Positions 22,385 to 34,500 of a DNA stretch of 64,000 bases are shown here, in pieces (within the stretch, counting starts at the first letter, position 1; each line of letters begins with the position of its first letter). The stretch comes from Stenocarpella maydis (Eukaryota > Ascomycota > Sordariomycetes > Diaporthales > Diaporthaceae). The stretch is from contig NQMI01000014.1 of the NCBI GenBank assembly GCA_002270565.1, forward strand, positions 496,001 through 560,000, in the 5' to 3' direction. The translations under genes were made by a program, and so were the position numbers. Under the pieces are notes generated by a model. That model saw only the letters and a program-made list of their open reading frames with translations, did no database searches and was not told the origin of the DNA.

Positions 22385-24791
22385 TGGTAGACAATCCTCG
22401 AATACTCCATCTGGGCGACCAAGCGCTTATTGTATGAGGCTGCGGGGTGCAAAAAGCCGGGCAACGACGCAGGAACAAGAGAGGCTTGGCTGCAACAACT
22501 TCTGTCGTCGTCATTATCTCGCCTACATGGAGATGCCCAAGGGGCAGGTGAGATCTGGGGCAAGGCGATGGTGTCTAGGACATCAATTGCCTCGCATTCC
22601 AAACCACGAACACGAGTCCGAACCGCGAACGAAGCTACGGCCTAATTGATCTTGAACGCCTGGATGTTTGAACGAGACATGCATTCGACAATATTCTTTT
22701 ACAAACTACTACTTTTTGAGTGTACATATGGTGTGGTCTTGTCACCACGGTGGACAAGGGCTGAAGATACTTGGCCATGTGTTAGATTCCGACCTCCCGA
22801 CAATCTCATGGTCTAGCCCCTTGGTTTACATGCGATCTGAGCGACCGGTATAGCGTGCATTTGGGCTCGCTTGCGTTGAAAGTTATGCGTGATTGACGCG
22901 TGGAAGTCGCTTACACTTTTGGGATGTTGGATTGAGGAGTGGTACGGATGATACGCAGAACCGAATCTGCGGTGCACTGGTTGTACTGATACCCTGCTCC
23001 TTGTGGTGCGGTCGGGCTTGTGCGGTCGGCGGTACACCTGGTTTCTTTCAGTGTTCAGATGGACATTTTTCCTGGCTTTTGGACTTTTCTTTTTTTTTTA
23101 CTTTTTCTTTTTCTTTTTCTTTTTTTTTCCTTTTCTTTCTTTTCCTTCTCTCGGTTCTTGCCCAGGTTTGGGCAGTTGGATATCCATGGGCCATGCGGTT
23201 ATTCCCCCTGATTTCGCATACAACGTGGCGGCATTGTGGATGCTCCTCTTCCATTCGAACTTTTTCTACCATCGTTTTTTCCTCGATGTGTTGATACCCG
23301 GCCCATTCAGGCTTTGTGTTTACATGTCGAGATCGCAGATCTTGGACGGCTACATTCTAAGCATTGGAGGAGTTCATTTGTTCACGCAGCTCTTTCATGC
23401 CGATTCTATCTTGAACTCATTGTGTTAGTACACGTCGTTTATCTGTTGTCTGGTAGTAGTATAGTAGTATTGCCTCGTGCAATCTGACTGGGTGTGATCG
23501 GCTGGCTGGGCATTGCTCTTCTTATTCGCGTATGGCTTTTCCGATGTTGGGTCACTTCTTTTCTGTCGAGGCCACCTTCAGATGTGGATATCGCCGTCCT
23601 TGTGTCGGATGTTCCCCTGGGGGGTTGGTTGTGCGTCAGGGGCCGCGAGAGGAGGATGGCAGTCTTGCTTTAATATACTTTGTCCAGTCGTTGCTCCTCT
23701 TCAGATGCGCCGCCAACAAGCACTGCCCGGTCAGTCTTGAAATGTTGTGGTTTTGTATGCTACTAATGAGGTCACCCATCTATGGTAAAGTGGGATGTAA
23801 TACCCTCTCCCCCCCTTTTCCCGAATCGATACCGTACCGAATCGAAGCCGTAACCTTGGTACATTATCAAGGAGCAGCAGACACTGGTCATGGAAATGTG
23901 TAGATATCGGGGCGAGAAGCACGGTTTGAAGGGGTCATCAAACCCAGGTTGGATCCCGAACCCCACCACCCAGACAACAACAAGCACGACACCAGGCAGC
24001 GCCACAACCCAGGACGGAATCGCCTCACTATTCATTCATACGCCTTACCTAGAGCGCCAGGGTTGTCCCCACCCCCCTCCCCAGATGGCACTACGCTCGG
24101 CCACCCACGCGCAAGAACAGCCGCACTATTGGATGTGTCTGACAAGCGCTGCCAAGCAATGTGCCACCCAAGACAAAGTCAAATCTTTACCGCGCTTCAG
24201 AATCGATGAGGACGGCGGCCGGCGGTCCCATCGTTCTCGCTCCCCACCACACACACACACCTACAGAAACATTCGATACTCGCTGCGAGCTACCCCGCGG
24301 GTCTCCTGGACCATGTGATATGTGGGTGTGGCCTGACGACGCGGTGATGAGGGGGCGGCCCGGTACTTTAAGCCTCGCGACGCGTCTCGGGTCCTGTGTG
24401 GTTGATACCCACGGCCAGCTGGACACCACGAGCTTGAACGGGGAGGGGGGGGTGAGATATTGCAGGTAGGTGGCTATTTAGCTCAAGGGGGTTGGAACTG
24501 GGGTTGGCCAGCTCTTTCGGCGGGGGGGTAGAGCAGCTGGATAGTATCGGTGGCTCACAGTCTTGAAGCATGTGGTATGGATTTGACCCATGCCACCCCT
24601 GGTTGATCGGAACATTGTTCCCCAGCGCCTGGTGAGAGCACACCTGAGGTTATGGGAGGCATCCAGGGCATTCTCGCAGCCAAGCCCCTCCGAGTTCTGA
24701 TATTCGAGCACAGGGTGTCGTGCATACGGACAAGCCTCACAGGCGCTTCTTGAGCCGTGGCTTGGTGAGATTGATAGACTAGTCGCTGTCG
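22385..24791. other. Convergent intergenic region with polypyrimidine tract
   Basis: These 2.4 kb lie between the converging Rsc7 and Dpb4 genes. A roughly 65-base T/C-only tract at 23089-23155 is the most distinct element, and a CA-rich patch lies near 24248. No coding sequence is recognised; the open frames across the T-rich tract are phenylalanine runs without domains. Confidence 0.5.
23089..23155. repeat. Polypyrimidine tract
   Basis: About 65 bases, almost entirely T with spaced C and a single A, built on a TTTTTC pattern. It lies downstream of the Rsc7 stop. Confidence 0.85.
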
Positions 24792-26184
24792 CTAGTCACT
24801 GTTGTTCCCATCGTCCAGGGCCTCGTCCTCGTCCGGCCTGCCCTGCCTCTCCTCGAGCTCGTCGGCGACGTCTCCCCCATCCTCGTCCTCTTCGGCCTCC
24901 TCATCTTCATCCTCGTCCTCCTCCTCCTCGTCATCATCATCGTCCTCTGCCTCCTCCTCATCGTCATCCTCGTCAGCCACGCTCTCGGGGTCGCTGGCGT
25001 CGGCGACCTCCTCGTCGACGTCCATCTTGTCGGCACCGGCGCCGGCGCCTTCCGTCCTGGCCTTCTTTGCGCGCGGCTGGCCGCCGCCTCCCGCCACACT
25101 CGAGTCCGCCGCCGAGTTGAGGGTCGTGTCGGCGCCGCCCATCGTCATGTCCTCTGCGTCGGCGCCTGCCCCCGAGGGCGCGTCAGCGCCCTCGTTGCCG
25201 GCGCCCTTGGTGGCCTTCTTGGCCGCCGCGACCTTTTTGCGGTAGGTCGACCGCTTGCTGGTCTGTACCTCGTTGAATTCTGCAGCAACGGGTTTGGAGG
25301 GTTAGTGTTGCCGTCCGGTGCAGGAACCGGGGGGCTTGGTTTTCCTGCCAAGGGGGGGGGGTTGTTGCTACGCACTTGCAAACTCGGCTTCTACTCGCTC
25401 GCGCATGAAGCCAAACTCTATGTCGTCCAATGCCCTGAAAACATCGGCGGGCATGACCGTCTTTTTGTTCTGGAGTGTAGTGACCTCATTGGCCCTGTGT
25501 CGGACGGATAGGGCCATGTTAGTTATCCCATGCAGATCCCAAGACCGGGTGGACATATAAACATACGCATTTGCTAGGTGGTTTATAAACACCGTCGCGC
25601 TCTTGGTCATGGCTAGTATGGCATTGGCCTGGATCTGGGTGTTTGGCGGCAGGACGCCCTTGGCGAGACGGGTTATTATTGACTTGGGTAGTTGTAGCTC
25701 CTGTGAAGAGGGATGCCAGCGTCAGCGAAACGGGAGCCTTGTAAGCGAGAGGGGAGGGAGGTTTGCCTGATCTGGCGGTCGCTTCGATCCGTACCTCAAT
25801 TGGGATGGTAATCGCCTCCTTAGGGTGGCCGCCGCCGCCCGTCTTCTTCTCGTCGTCCTTGCTCTTCTCGGGCGGCGTGGACCGCGACTGGTCTGCCGCG
25901 AGCCCTGCCGCGGCCGAAGACGACGTCGGCCTCAACGGCGGGTGGTGCACGGCCGCCTCGGGCGTCGTCGTGGCCGTAGTCGTCTGGGCGAGCCCCGGGG
26001 GCGGCAGGCTCGGGGGCGGCATCGAGGTGTCCATGGAGGGCTTCGCGAGCCCCGGGGACGGGGCCGGGATGGCGGTCGGGGGCGGCACGGGCGGGGATGG
26101 GTCCACGAGGCCGAACCTCGCCGAGGACAGGGCTGCTGAGGCATCGCTCCTGCGGGCTGAGGAGTCGCTCTTGCGCGACGACAT
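24792..26184 (-). CDS. DPB4: DNA polymerase epsilon small subunit, Dpb4-like histone-fold protein
   Basis: Dpb4 pairs with a second histone-fold protein in DNA polymerase epsilon and in CHRAC/ISW2-type remodellers, in the nucleus. Four exons, 25795-26184, 25567-25700, 25376-25494 and 24792-25279, join to 376 residues. Introns are 94, 72 and 96 bp. The histone fold starts at about 131: ELQLPKSIITRLAKG, then SATVFINHLA, KKTVMPADVFRALDDIEFGF and KFNEVQTSKRSTYRKK. A 130-residue Ser/Pro/Ala-rich N-terminus precedes it. After a short Lys/Ala segment, the C-terminal 60 or so residues are almost all Asp and Glu. Yeast Dpb4 is about 196 residues, so both flanks are long, although acidic tails are known in the family. 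I chose the ATG at 26184 (MSSRKSDSS); the frame continues upstream to 26556 through sequence that looks like leader. Confidence 0.9.
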
Positions 26185-28377
26185 GGTGGTCTCGCAGGGT
26201 GGTGGACGAGGTGGGGCGCAGGGCGCAAACAGGAAGCACGAGACAGGGCAGGCGGTGGTGGCGGCTATGTCGATGCCGCGATGTGAGCTATCAGAAATTG
26301 CTTTTTCCTGGCTAGTGCCGCAGTATGGATGCGACCTGCCTGTGCGCGACTTGGGGTCTGTCGGCTGCGGGCTGCGCGCGGTGTTGGGGCTGGCCGGGGC
26401 GGGTTGTTGTCGTCGTCGTGGTCGTCTACATGATTTATTTGGTGGGCACAGACAAGGGTGCCGAGCCGGGCGGGTTTTGCGACGCGACTTGCACACGCGT
26501 AGAGCACGGAGCAGAGTGCCCAGGGAGCACGAGCCAGCAGCGGGCTTGTGCGCCACAGTACAGTATACTTGGTATAGAGCTTACTTACCGAGTAGTACCT
26601 ACTGGTTGTGTCAATTGATTTCGTACGACCTGGATGCTAAATCTGACTGCCGACGAAACCCACATCGACTCATGGACCGAGGCTGACTCGGCAGCTGCAG
26701 ATGCGCATCGGGGACAGTGCCAGATGGGAAAGGCCTTCAAGATTACGGCTGCAAAGCTGCCCACCTGGCCCGCCCACACCACGTCACATGCCTCTAGTTG
26801 GCCATTGTACTTCTACATTGCCGTACCCAGCCAGGGTGATGTGCCGTCCGTCACCGTGGTGTGTGGATGGAGGGGTGGCAGTGAGAAGGGGAACCGACGG
26901 GGAAGAGATGGAAACGTGAAGTAGAATAAACAACACAGAAATAGTCTAAAAGGAAATATCACCAACCATCCCCTGTCATGTTCGATTCCAACCGGAATGG
27001 GAAAAGAAAAGAGCAATGCTCCCTGACAGGCACACAGACCTCCGGCTGCCCCATGATTTAATATACGAGCCCCGCGCCCCGTGCCCCGTGCCCCATGCCC
27101 CGTGCCCCATGCCCCGTGCCCCATGGCCATGATCTGCCATGTCCTCGGTCAGGAACTGGCTGGCTTCCGACCCCCGACGCCCCGTCTTGAACGCAGGTGC
27201 AATACGGCATCTATAGGGCTGCTCCTTGCTTGGCATCGTCGAGAAGCTACCCTACTGGTACTAGACAGCAGCTCATGGCAGCGGCCTGGGCTAGTGCCGG
27301 CGGATTCAGCACAGGCGCCTTCAATCTATTGCGAGGAAAACTTAAACATACTCCAGATCGACAGGCGCCGCCCGGTCGCGGCTGCAATACTACGCGCGGT
27401 ACGGTGCTTGGCGAGTGACGCCTGGATAGGGTTTGGCTTTTGGCTCACGAGTAATAGACTGGGTACCGATGTCTTGATTACCGTCATGATGGCTTCGCAA
27501 ATTCTTGTCATTGGCGGATGGCTGTGACTGAGGTTCCCGTGTTGGGCAAGAGGACGTGCTGAAACAAGTATGTTCGATATTTATTGTGGTATACAGAACA
27601 AGAGAGAAAAAAAAGGTGCACTGCTTAGAGCGAGGACGGACGTAATAACATCGTGATAGTAAAGAAACAAGGCCTGCTTGTCGGGGGGGGGGGCTGTCAG
27701 GGCACCGTTAGACAGGTACTGCTCTCTTCTTCTTGCGCCTCGCATCGGCCCTCAAACTTGGGGTATATCCTCCGTATCATATGTCATGACATCGTTCGGG
27801 GGGGGGGGAGTGGGGATAATAATAAAAAAAGTACATGAGATAGATATAGGTGGCATGGGTACGGGGTTCAATACCAGACGACGTCTCGTCCAGTTCCCTC
27901 TGCCCACTGTCTGTCTGTAGTGCAACAGTGGGGCATGAATCCCAATAGATTGATTGGCACATGACAATTTGGCAGGCGCGAAGCCAGCTTTGAAACTCGA
28001 CCAAGAGGTGACGAGCTTATCACTGCCGGCCGAACAGGATGGTCCCGCCATGCATCACCAGCGGCTGCCGTCTTTCTGACAGGCCGGCGAGGGGTTTTCG
28101 TCCGAGTTCCTGAAACAGCTTGGACGGCCGCTTCATGTCACTTTTTTCCCGGGCTGCAGGTGACGGGCCGAGGTTGTACTCTTGCAGGACACGACACACC
28201 AGACTACGGAGCAAATGGCGTCGTTTTTCAGTGTCGTCCCGACTTCAATGTCGCGATGTGTGCGTGCTTGCAAAATGCATCGGGGTTTTGTTTTCTGGGT
28301 TCTGGGTGCATCAGGACTCAGGGCCCCTGTGCCGACACACGTGGTCTGCCTAGGGCCCCTGTCCAGTAGCGTTGCCT
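26185..28377. other. Intergenic region with minisatellite and G runs
   Basis: These 2.2 kb separate the Dpb4 start from the 3' end of the membrane-protein gene on the same strand. The region contains a 7-bp minisatellite (27069-27124), two G runs of about 11 bases (near 27681 and 27799) and a TAGGGTT word near 27426. The Dpb4 promoter should lie in the left part. No gene is recognised. Confidence 0.5.
27069..27124. repeat. 7-bp minisatellite, GCCCCGT/GCCCCAT
   Basis: Eight 7-bp units. From unit 3 on they alternate GCCCCGT and GCCCCAT, so there is a 14-bp higher-order period. Confidence 0.9.
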
Positions 28378-29796
28378 TCAGCCGATGGCTCGTCCGATCA
28401 TATCCTGGTCGAGTTGGGGCGACCTAGGCCAATCATCCGAGAGCGATAGCCTTGGCGGTATCGACGAAAACAGGCGAGGGTGCTGGTCATTGGAATGCCG
28501 CCCCTGGTACTCGTGACAATCGTGCGAGGTGCGCGGTGTCAGCTCCACGTCAGAGTCACACCCCCTCACGTGGTCACCCAGGCCGCGCAGGCTGAAACTC
28601 GATCGCGTCCGCGTGTGCGCGTGTCGGGGTTGTTGCGGGTGGTTGGGCGGTGTCTTGTAGAGGCGAGATGTTTGCCGCTTGGGATACTCGATAAAAGGGT
28701 CGTCGCCAGGGACTGCGTCGTCTGTGAGGCCCTCGCGGGCATTCGGTGCCCTCGCCTGTATTGGTGTTTGAGGTAGCTCTTTGTCGATGCTTGTTTTCCG
28801 ACCGTCGAGGCTCCTCTTCCCGTAATGAAACTGCGCACGTGGAGACCTAGGCGAGCGCTCCTCGGACCGACGCGTGTTGGAGTAGACAATCACACTGGTC
28901 GACTTCCTGGTAGAGCTGACTGATTCATGCTTGACATGCCCGTTGTTGTCACCGTACCCGGCCAGGCCTACATCATCACCCAGCCCTTTCTCATTCCGTT
29001 TACTCTTCCAGGTTTCGATCTCGTCGTCATCGATGGGGGTTATTCCACGTCTGAATAGCCTCGACCGTCTGCGGCGGCATCGCAGGCACACGAGGGCGGC
29101 TCCTACGAGCAACACAACGCCGACCACTGACAAGACTGTACTTAGGACAATGACAGTGGTGCGGTTCCCGTCTGGCGAGCCAGAGCCATTGTGCCTGTCG
29201 TGAGAGGGTGTGTTCTTGGGTGAGTCGATAGCATTTGTCGAATTCCCCGAGACGCCAGGGGAGCTGGAGCCAGGCGCATTCCCACCAGTCGCAGATGGCG
29301 GGGCGGCGGACCGTACCGCAGTTGACGTGACGGTGACCGATGCGCTCTGCAGGATGCCCAAGTTGCCAGCAGGCAGCAGACCTTGACTCGACGACGGCGA
29401 GTCGTCTCCTCCTCGGGACAAAGGCTGCAAATCGAAGGTCGACATGGGAGGCTCTTCCAAGCGTTGTTGCCCCGGGAACAGACTTTGACCGTCAGGTAAA
29501 GGATTGATGCTTTGGTGCACCAAAGCCCCTAGATGTGGTTCCTCGATGACTTCCCACGGCAGTGGTGACTGATCAGGGAAGGCCTCATAGGTATAGGTGT
29601 ACCTTATCTCCTCTCTAGAAAGATACTGCAACACACAAGTCAGTTCGACATTCCTCAGTCTTCCAGTTCCAAGTGGGCAAATATCGGGAAACCACGACAA
29701 AGTACAGCCCTGTGCTTTAGCAGAATGACTGGTCCATCTCAGGATAAGGCCGAGATAAATTACTCCAAAGCTGGCCTGCAGGGACAATGATTGCAT
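28378..29796 (-). CDS. Putative type I single-pass membrane protein, function unknown
   Basis: A 472-residue single-exon frame. The start region (about 1-28) is hydrophobic and ends AKA-QG, resembling a cleavable signal peptide. The ectodomain (about 29-212) has four cysteines near the start and becomes Ser/Thr/Pro/Gly-rich, with sequons at N185, N203 and N211. One transmembrane helix spans about 214-238 and is followed at once by LRCRRRRSRLFRR, which sets a cytoplasmic C-terminus. The tail of about 230 residues is Arg/Ser/Pro-rich and looks disordered, with potential phosphosites such as RRSEERSPRSPR. This build resembles fungal cell-surface sensors of the Mid2/Wsc type, but I see no WSC or other named domain and do not claim that role. 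A short cryptic intron near the N-terminus cannot be excluded, since GTGTGTTGCAG resembles an acceptor. Confidence 0.65.
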   Translation of the reverse strand: MQSLSLQASFGVIYLGLILRWTSHSAKAQGCTLSWFPDICPLGTGRLRNVELTCVLQYLSREEIRYTYTYEAFPDQSPLPWEVIEEPHLGALVHQSINPLPDGQSLFPGQQRLEEPPMSTFDLQPLSRGGDDSPSSSQGLLPAGNLGILQSASVTVTSTAVRSAAPPSATGGNAPGSSSPGVSGNSTNAIDSPKNTPSHDRHNGSGSPDGNRTTVIVLSTVLSVVGVVLLVGAALVCLRCRRRRSRLFRRGITPIDDDEIETWKSKRNEKGLGDDVGLAGYGDNNGHVKHESVSSTRKSTSVIVYSNTRRSEERSPRSPRAQFHYGKRSLDGRKTSIDKELPQTPIQARAPNAREGLTDDAVPGDDPFIEYPKRQTSRLYKTPPNHPQQPRHAHTRTRSSFSLRGLGDHVRGCDSDVELTPRTSHDCHEYQGRHSNDQHPRLFSSIPPRLSLSDDWPRSPQLDQDMIGRAIG

Positions 29797-31510
29797 GACA
29801 TGTATCTTTACGGGACAAGACGCAAATTACTGGAAGTGAGGGGAGGGGGGAGGACAGTGGGGTGAGGTCAGGCTCGAAGGATCTGTTCGACCGGTAAAGA
29901 AACAGGACATACGTACAACCCAGCTTCGAGAGCAGGTATGACAAGATGAAGTTGCGAACCGAGTGTGTCGGCACAGGTGGACTAAGAAGAACAGAACAGG
30001 AGACAAGATGACACAACGAGCGTGGCTAAAGAGAAGAATATGGGCCTCGTCGCTTCAAGATCATATAAGCCTCTTGAATCAGCCGAGGGCGACACTGGTG
30101 GAGGCAGCCAGTCTGCCACTGCGAGGTCAGGACATCGGAAAATGCGGGCCCGTCGGTGTTATAGCATATACTGGGCAGCAGTTTCTGGCGCTGACGGTAG
30201 CGGACAAGGTTGTCCCGTGAAGAAAACCTGCTCGGGGTCGGATGCGGCAGCAACACGACGATGGTGTGAAGCAAGTTTGCGTTGCCCGTCATGAGATGGT
30301 GCGAGGGGCAATTGCAGGTGAGAGGGGGGGGTTGAAGGGCCAGCCAGAGATTTATTAGCTGTTTCAATAGATGGAAACTCAAGAGCTCTTGGGCGATGGT
30401 GGTGGGGCTTGCGGCATGTCGGTGTGGTGTACGAGTACCACGACATGTAGCTAGCTAAGCGTGTAAGTGGGACGTCACGCAGAGGAAATTCTCCTTGCCG
30501 GGATGTCCTGGTCAGGCGGGGGGGCATATCCCGCGGTACCTACATAGTGCCTACCACTCCAGCACTCTGCCTGGTTCCTTCTCACAGGCTGACCAATCAT
30601 AACATGATTGCCATGATTACAGGTCGCAAAGAGGGTGCCCAAAAGATTTGACTTGGCCATTGGCGTGGACACACCCATGGCGGGTGCGCTCTGACGCCCC
30701 ACGTCCACGACGTGGGACCAGGAACAGGCATCGTTGGCGGGAGGCTACCCTGGTGGCCTGCAAGAGCGATGAGGGGCGGGCTTTGCAAAAAAGCCAGCCA
30801 GCCAGCCTGGCCCCGGTCGGCCGCTGGGTCGCCCGAGATATCGAAGCAGTCACACCCTGGATGCCACAGGACAATGGCACAACATCGATTAGCGGGTTCC
30901 CACAGCCTGACAAGTTGTGGCACGTCGATATCTCGATCTTGTGCGCCGAGGACCGCACCCGTGGCACATCTGCATAGCTGCTTCACAGCCAGGGCTGCAG
31001 CTGAGGCCCAAGCCATAGTCAGTGCTGACAGTTACAGATCCTTAATTTATGCGGGCCGCAGCCAAGTGCGCGCACACTGGCTGGCTGGCTGATTTGCCAG
31101 GCACATTCCGCATTGCCAGTTGGGACCGGTTTATTGTTGGCACACGGGCCAACTTTGTGGAGTGCTTGCAGACATGCTGCAGATAGAACTCGCCAATGGG
31201 AGCCCCGAGAGTCACACTGGGTGCTTGTTGCCAAAGCCATGGCGAAGGAGGGCGGGCGGGCAGCCGCTAGCGGATGAGATATGACCAATCAATCTGGTCT
31301 GGGGCTTCTAGACCAGCGCCTGTCCTTCCGGTCTTTTGTGTAGGCGTGTGCCTGGCCGAACAGGCATAACCTGTTCCGTTGAATGGCTCGCCAGCAAGGT
31401 GAACGGCGTCGGATGTCGAGCTATGAGGGCTGGTGGAAGCCTCGCGGCAGATGTGAGCTCGGCACTCCGGACCGTGCGTCCTGTCACTCTGTCCGAGTAC
31501 ACAAACCGGC

Positions 31511-31558
31511 GGGCGATAGGGCGGCAGGGCGATAGGGCGGCAGGGCGGCAGGGCGACA
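31511..31558. repeat. 8-bp tandem array, GGGCGATA/GGGCGGCA
   Basis: Six units of 8 bp: GGGCGATA, GGGCGGCA, GGGCGATA, GGGCGGCA, GGGCGGCA and GGGCGACA. Confidence 0.9.
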
Positions 31559-34500
31559 CGAGTCGTGGGTGATCCTTGAGCTGTTCTTGATGCCTGGGCA
31601 TCAGCCGCATCTCCGGAGAAACGGCAGGCTAGGAGCTGGGCTCCTGACATGTCAAGCCACCATCGCAACGTCTCGGGGCCGCGCCTGCTCCCGCCTCCAT
31701 GAGGGGGTGTTCGCGCGGGCGCCAGGGTTGAGCACTGACAGTGGCGGTGACAAGCGTTGGCGATGCCTGCAACTCAGGACAATCCAGACATGTGCTGAGG
31801 TGGTTGTGCAGATGAACAGGGCAACCATGGCCAGTGTGGAAGCTTCACAGAATGGGCAGACCTCGGGGACGGAGGGAGGCCGAACCAACTGGAGCGAACT
31901 ATGATGGTGGGGGTGGGCGCTGCGGTGCCGGCCGCATTCGGTGGTTACGGTAATACGGAGTATGCTCGCCAACGCCGCCGGCCGCGTTCGAGGGTCGGTG
32001 TTCACGCCCAGGGATGCCAAAATAACCCGAACCACACAGGGCTTCTCCGCATCGGGCTGCGGGGGTAGCGTGTTTTAGGTGGAGGAGAGCCGGCCAACAA
32101 GATGGCGGGACTAGGTACATGTCGAAAGATAAAATCATACGGCCTCTGCGGCTTGGTAGCAGGGCCCTCTGTCGTGGAGGTCGGTGATTGGGCTGCCACC
32201 AAAGCCGTCGGGGCATCAGCACCGTGTCCCAGTCCAGAGCAGGCAGCTGAGGAGGTTGGTGGTGGTGGTGGTGATGTGCTGGTATGGCGTTTGGCGATGG
32301 TGGTGGGAGAGAGGATGTAGTGTAGTGTAGTGTACTGGTCCGGGTCCTGGAGCAAGTCGCAGGTCCGGCGAGATGGCCAAAGACGGTGGGCTGCACTCTA
32401 GACTGGATGGTGCATATGGAGACGGTGGAGTGGTAATTGATCCAGGTACCAGGAGAGGGAGCCACTCAGGTGAGCCAGACGGGCCGGCGAAGGAGGAGGC
32501 TGCCATCACCTGAGCATCTTGGTGCAACGTGGTGACAGCATTAGCGCGTGGTGCAATCTCAGTCACGGACCCACGGCAGCATGCAGGCCTGAAGCAGCAT
32601 CTGTGCCCAGACCTGCGAGACTGTCAGTACACTGCGGAGTAGTGTAGGTGAGAGACAGCCGCAACACTCCCACACAATGATATGGAATGGCCTGTCTGCT
32701 GCTTTGGTCCTTGATTGACGCCCCGTCGGCAGAGGCAGGCCAAGGTCTGGATGTCAGGTGATGAGCCTTGTTTTGTTGACACTTGACTCGGCGGCATGGC
32801 AGCTGGATGGATGTACAGTGGCCTGGGACGGAAGATTGAGCTCAGACGAGGGCGTCGTCGACGGTCCAACGGTGGACGGGAAACTCTGTTTGGCAAAGCT
32901 TGGGAGGGGGAAATTGTGAGGCACGGTCCATGGGCGGAACCTCGTCTTCCCCCATCAGGTTAGCCCCGCAGCGCGTCGTGTACCCACCACGTTCTCTGTG
33001 GGTCTGAGCAGGGGCTCCCGGGCCCTGGACGACAGATCATTGATGGGGGCGGGGCAGATCTTCACTACACTACCTACCTGCATACACGTGTAGTCTATGT
33101 AGTCTACTACGAATAGATGGGTCGACCCATTCCTCGCTCTTTTTTTTTCGTCCCGAGTCTCACCGTCGTCATGTTCAGGCATGGCAATTCTCACGCACCA
33201 GCATCGCAGACGGCCCCTCGTCTTGTCATCTGTTTCGTCCCATCCTGCCCTCACCAATCGACACGCGTCAACACCTGCACCCGCTGACCCCTCAAGATGC
33301 GGTGTGGCTGTCGAGAAGGTGGCGTTGCCCCCAACATCTCGGCCTTGCCCTGACTAGACAGCCCAGAGTGCTGCTTTATGGCACCCTACCAGTAGCGGCC
33401 CGTGTTTCGGCGAGTGGGACGGAGAACGTGAGCGTCCATCGATGGCGGCAAGGACATGGACGCAGACACAGACATACTCCGTACTATACTGCCTCGCGCC
33501 CGCAGCAGAGAGACCCTTGGCACCTGGTCCCTGGCGAACCGACGCCCAAGCAGGCCTGTTGCTTCTCTCGACTCCGCCGCCACGCTCGGGTTCCATGCGA
33601 GATTTACTTTCATCTGGTCTTTCCCAGCCGTGTCGGACAGTCCCGCTCCTCGCCTGTCTGGCCTAGTCTTTCTTTTGAACTTCCAGTCATTCCTCGCGGC
33701 AACAACCCGACTGTAGTATAATATCATCGACCGCCTGGCTGTTGCCTCCAACAAGGGCCAGTGTGGGTGGGTATCAAAGGATTCATACTGCTACAGTGCC
33801 ACAGCCTCGCATAGCTGTCGATCATGCCCGCCACCCTGACGCCCCCCTTCAGCATTCATTCCCCTGGGGTCTCTGCTGCCAGTCGCTGTCAATCCGGCCA
33901 TCAACCCCCCAGGACCCAGTGCGAGATGGCCTAGCCTTCCCATGCACATGCCATGCACGCTTATGCACACCAACGCAGGAGCGAAACAGGCGCTCGCAAA
34001 GCTAGGCTGCTTCCTCTAGATTTTGCTGCCCATTGCTGGGTCCCTAATCAAACCAGATTGGCTTTTCCAAGACGCCCTTTCGGCCCATTCATAGATGCCA
34101 ATCACCACGACGATACTCGTCCCCCAAGACCCTCACCGCTCTTCTCGGCCCATCTGTGACAGCCTCGGTTGCCTCGGACATACCCCAGGGCCGCCGCACG
34201 GTGGAGGCGAGATTTCGTCTGTTCTCGATCCGGGTGAGGGGGAGGGGGGGGGCGCTTGACTCTCCCGACAGAGAGTGTCGATGTGACCTCAGCCCGCCTC
34301 AGCAGGCCAATAGTGTAGCCTGGCTAACCCTGGTGTGTGCGGTGCAGCTGCCGCTGCGTCCAATGTGCTGCCGCGCCAGGCAACACCCATCACGTGTCTG
34401 CCATGCAGCAACCCTCGCTTGAAGCTATTCTCGGTCTCGCTAGCGCATGACCTGCAGAAGGAATGCAGGTACGGCGCCAGCAGGGCGACGGGGGTGCTTC

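Noticed and set aside
24802..25245. Poly-serine protein on the plus strand
   Set aside because: It is the reverse reading of the Asp/Glu-rich tail of the Dpb4-like gene.
26980..26995. GTTCGATTCC, resembling a tRNA B box
   Set aside because: No A box, acceptor stem or anticodon arm could be fitted upstream.
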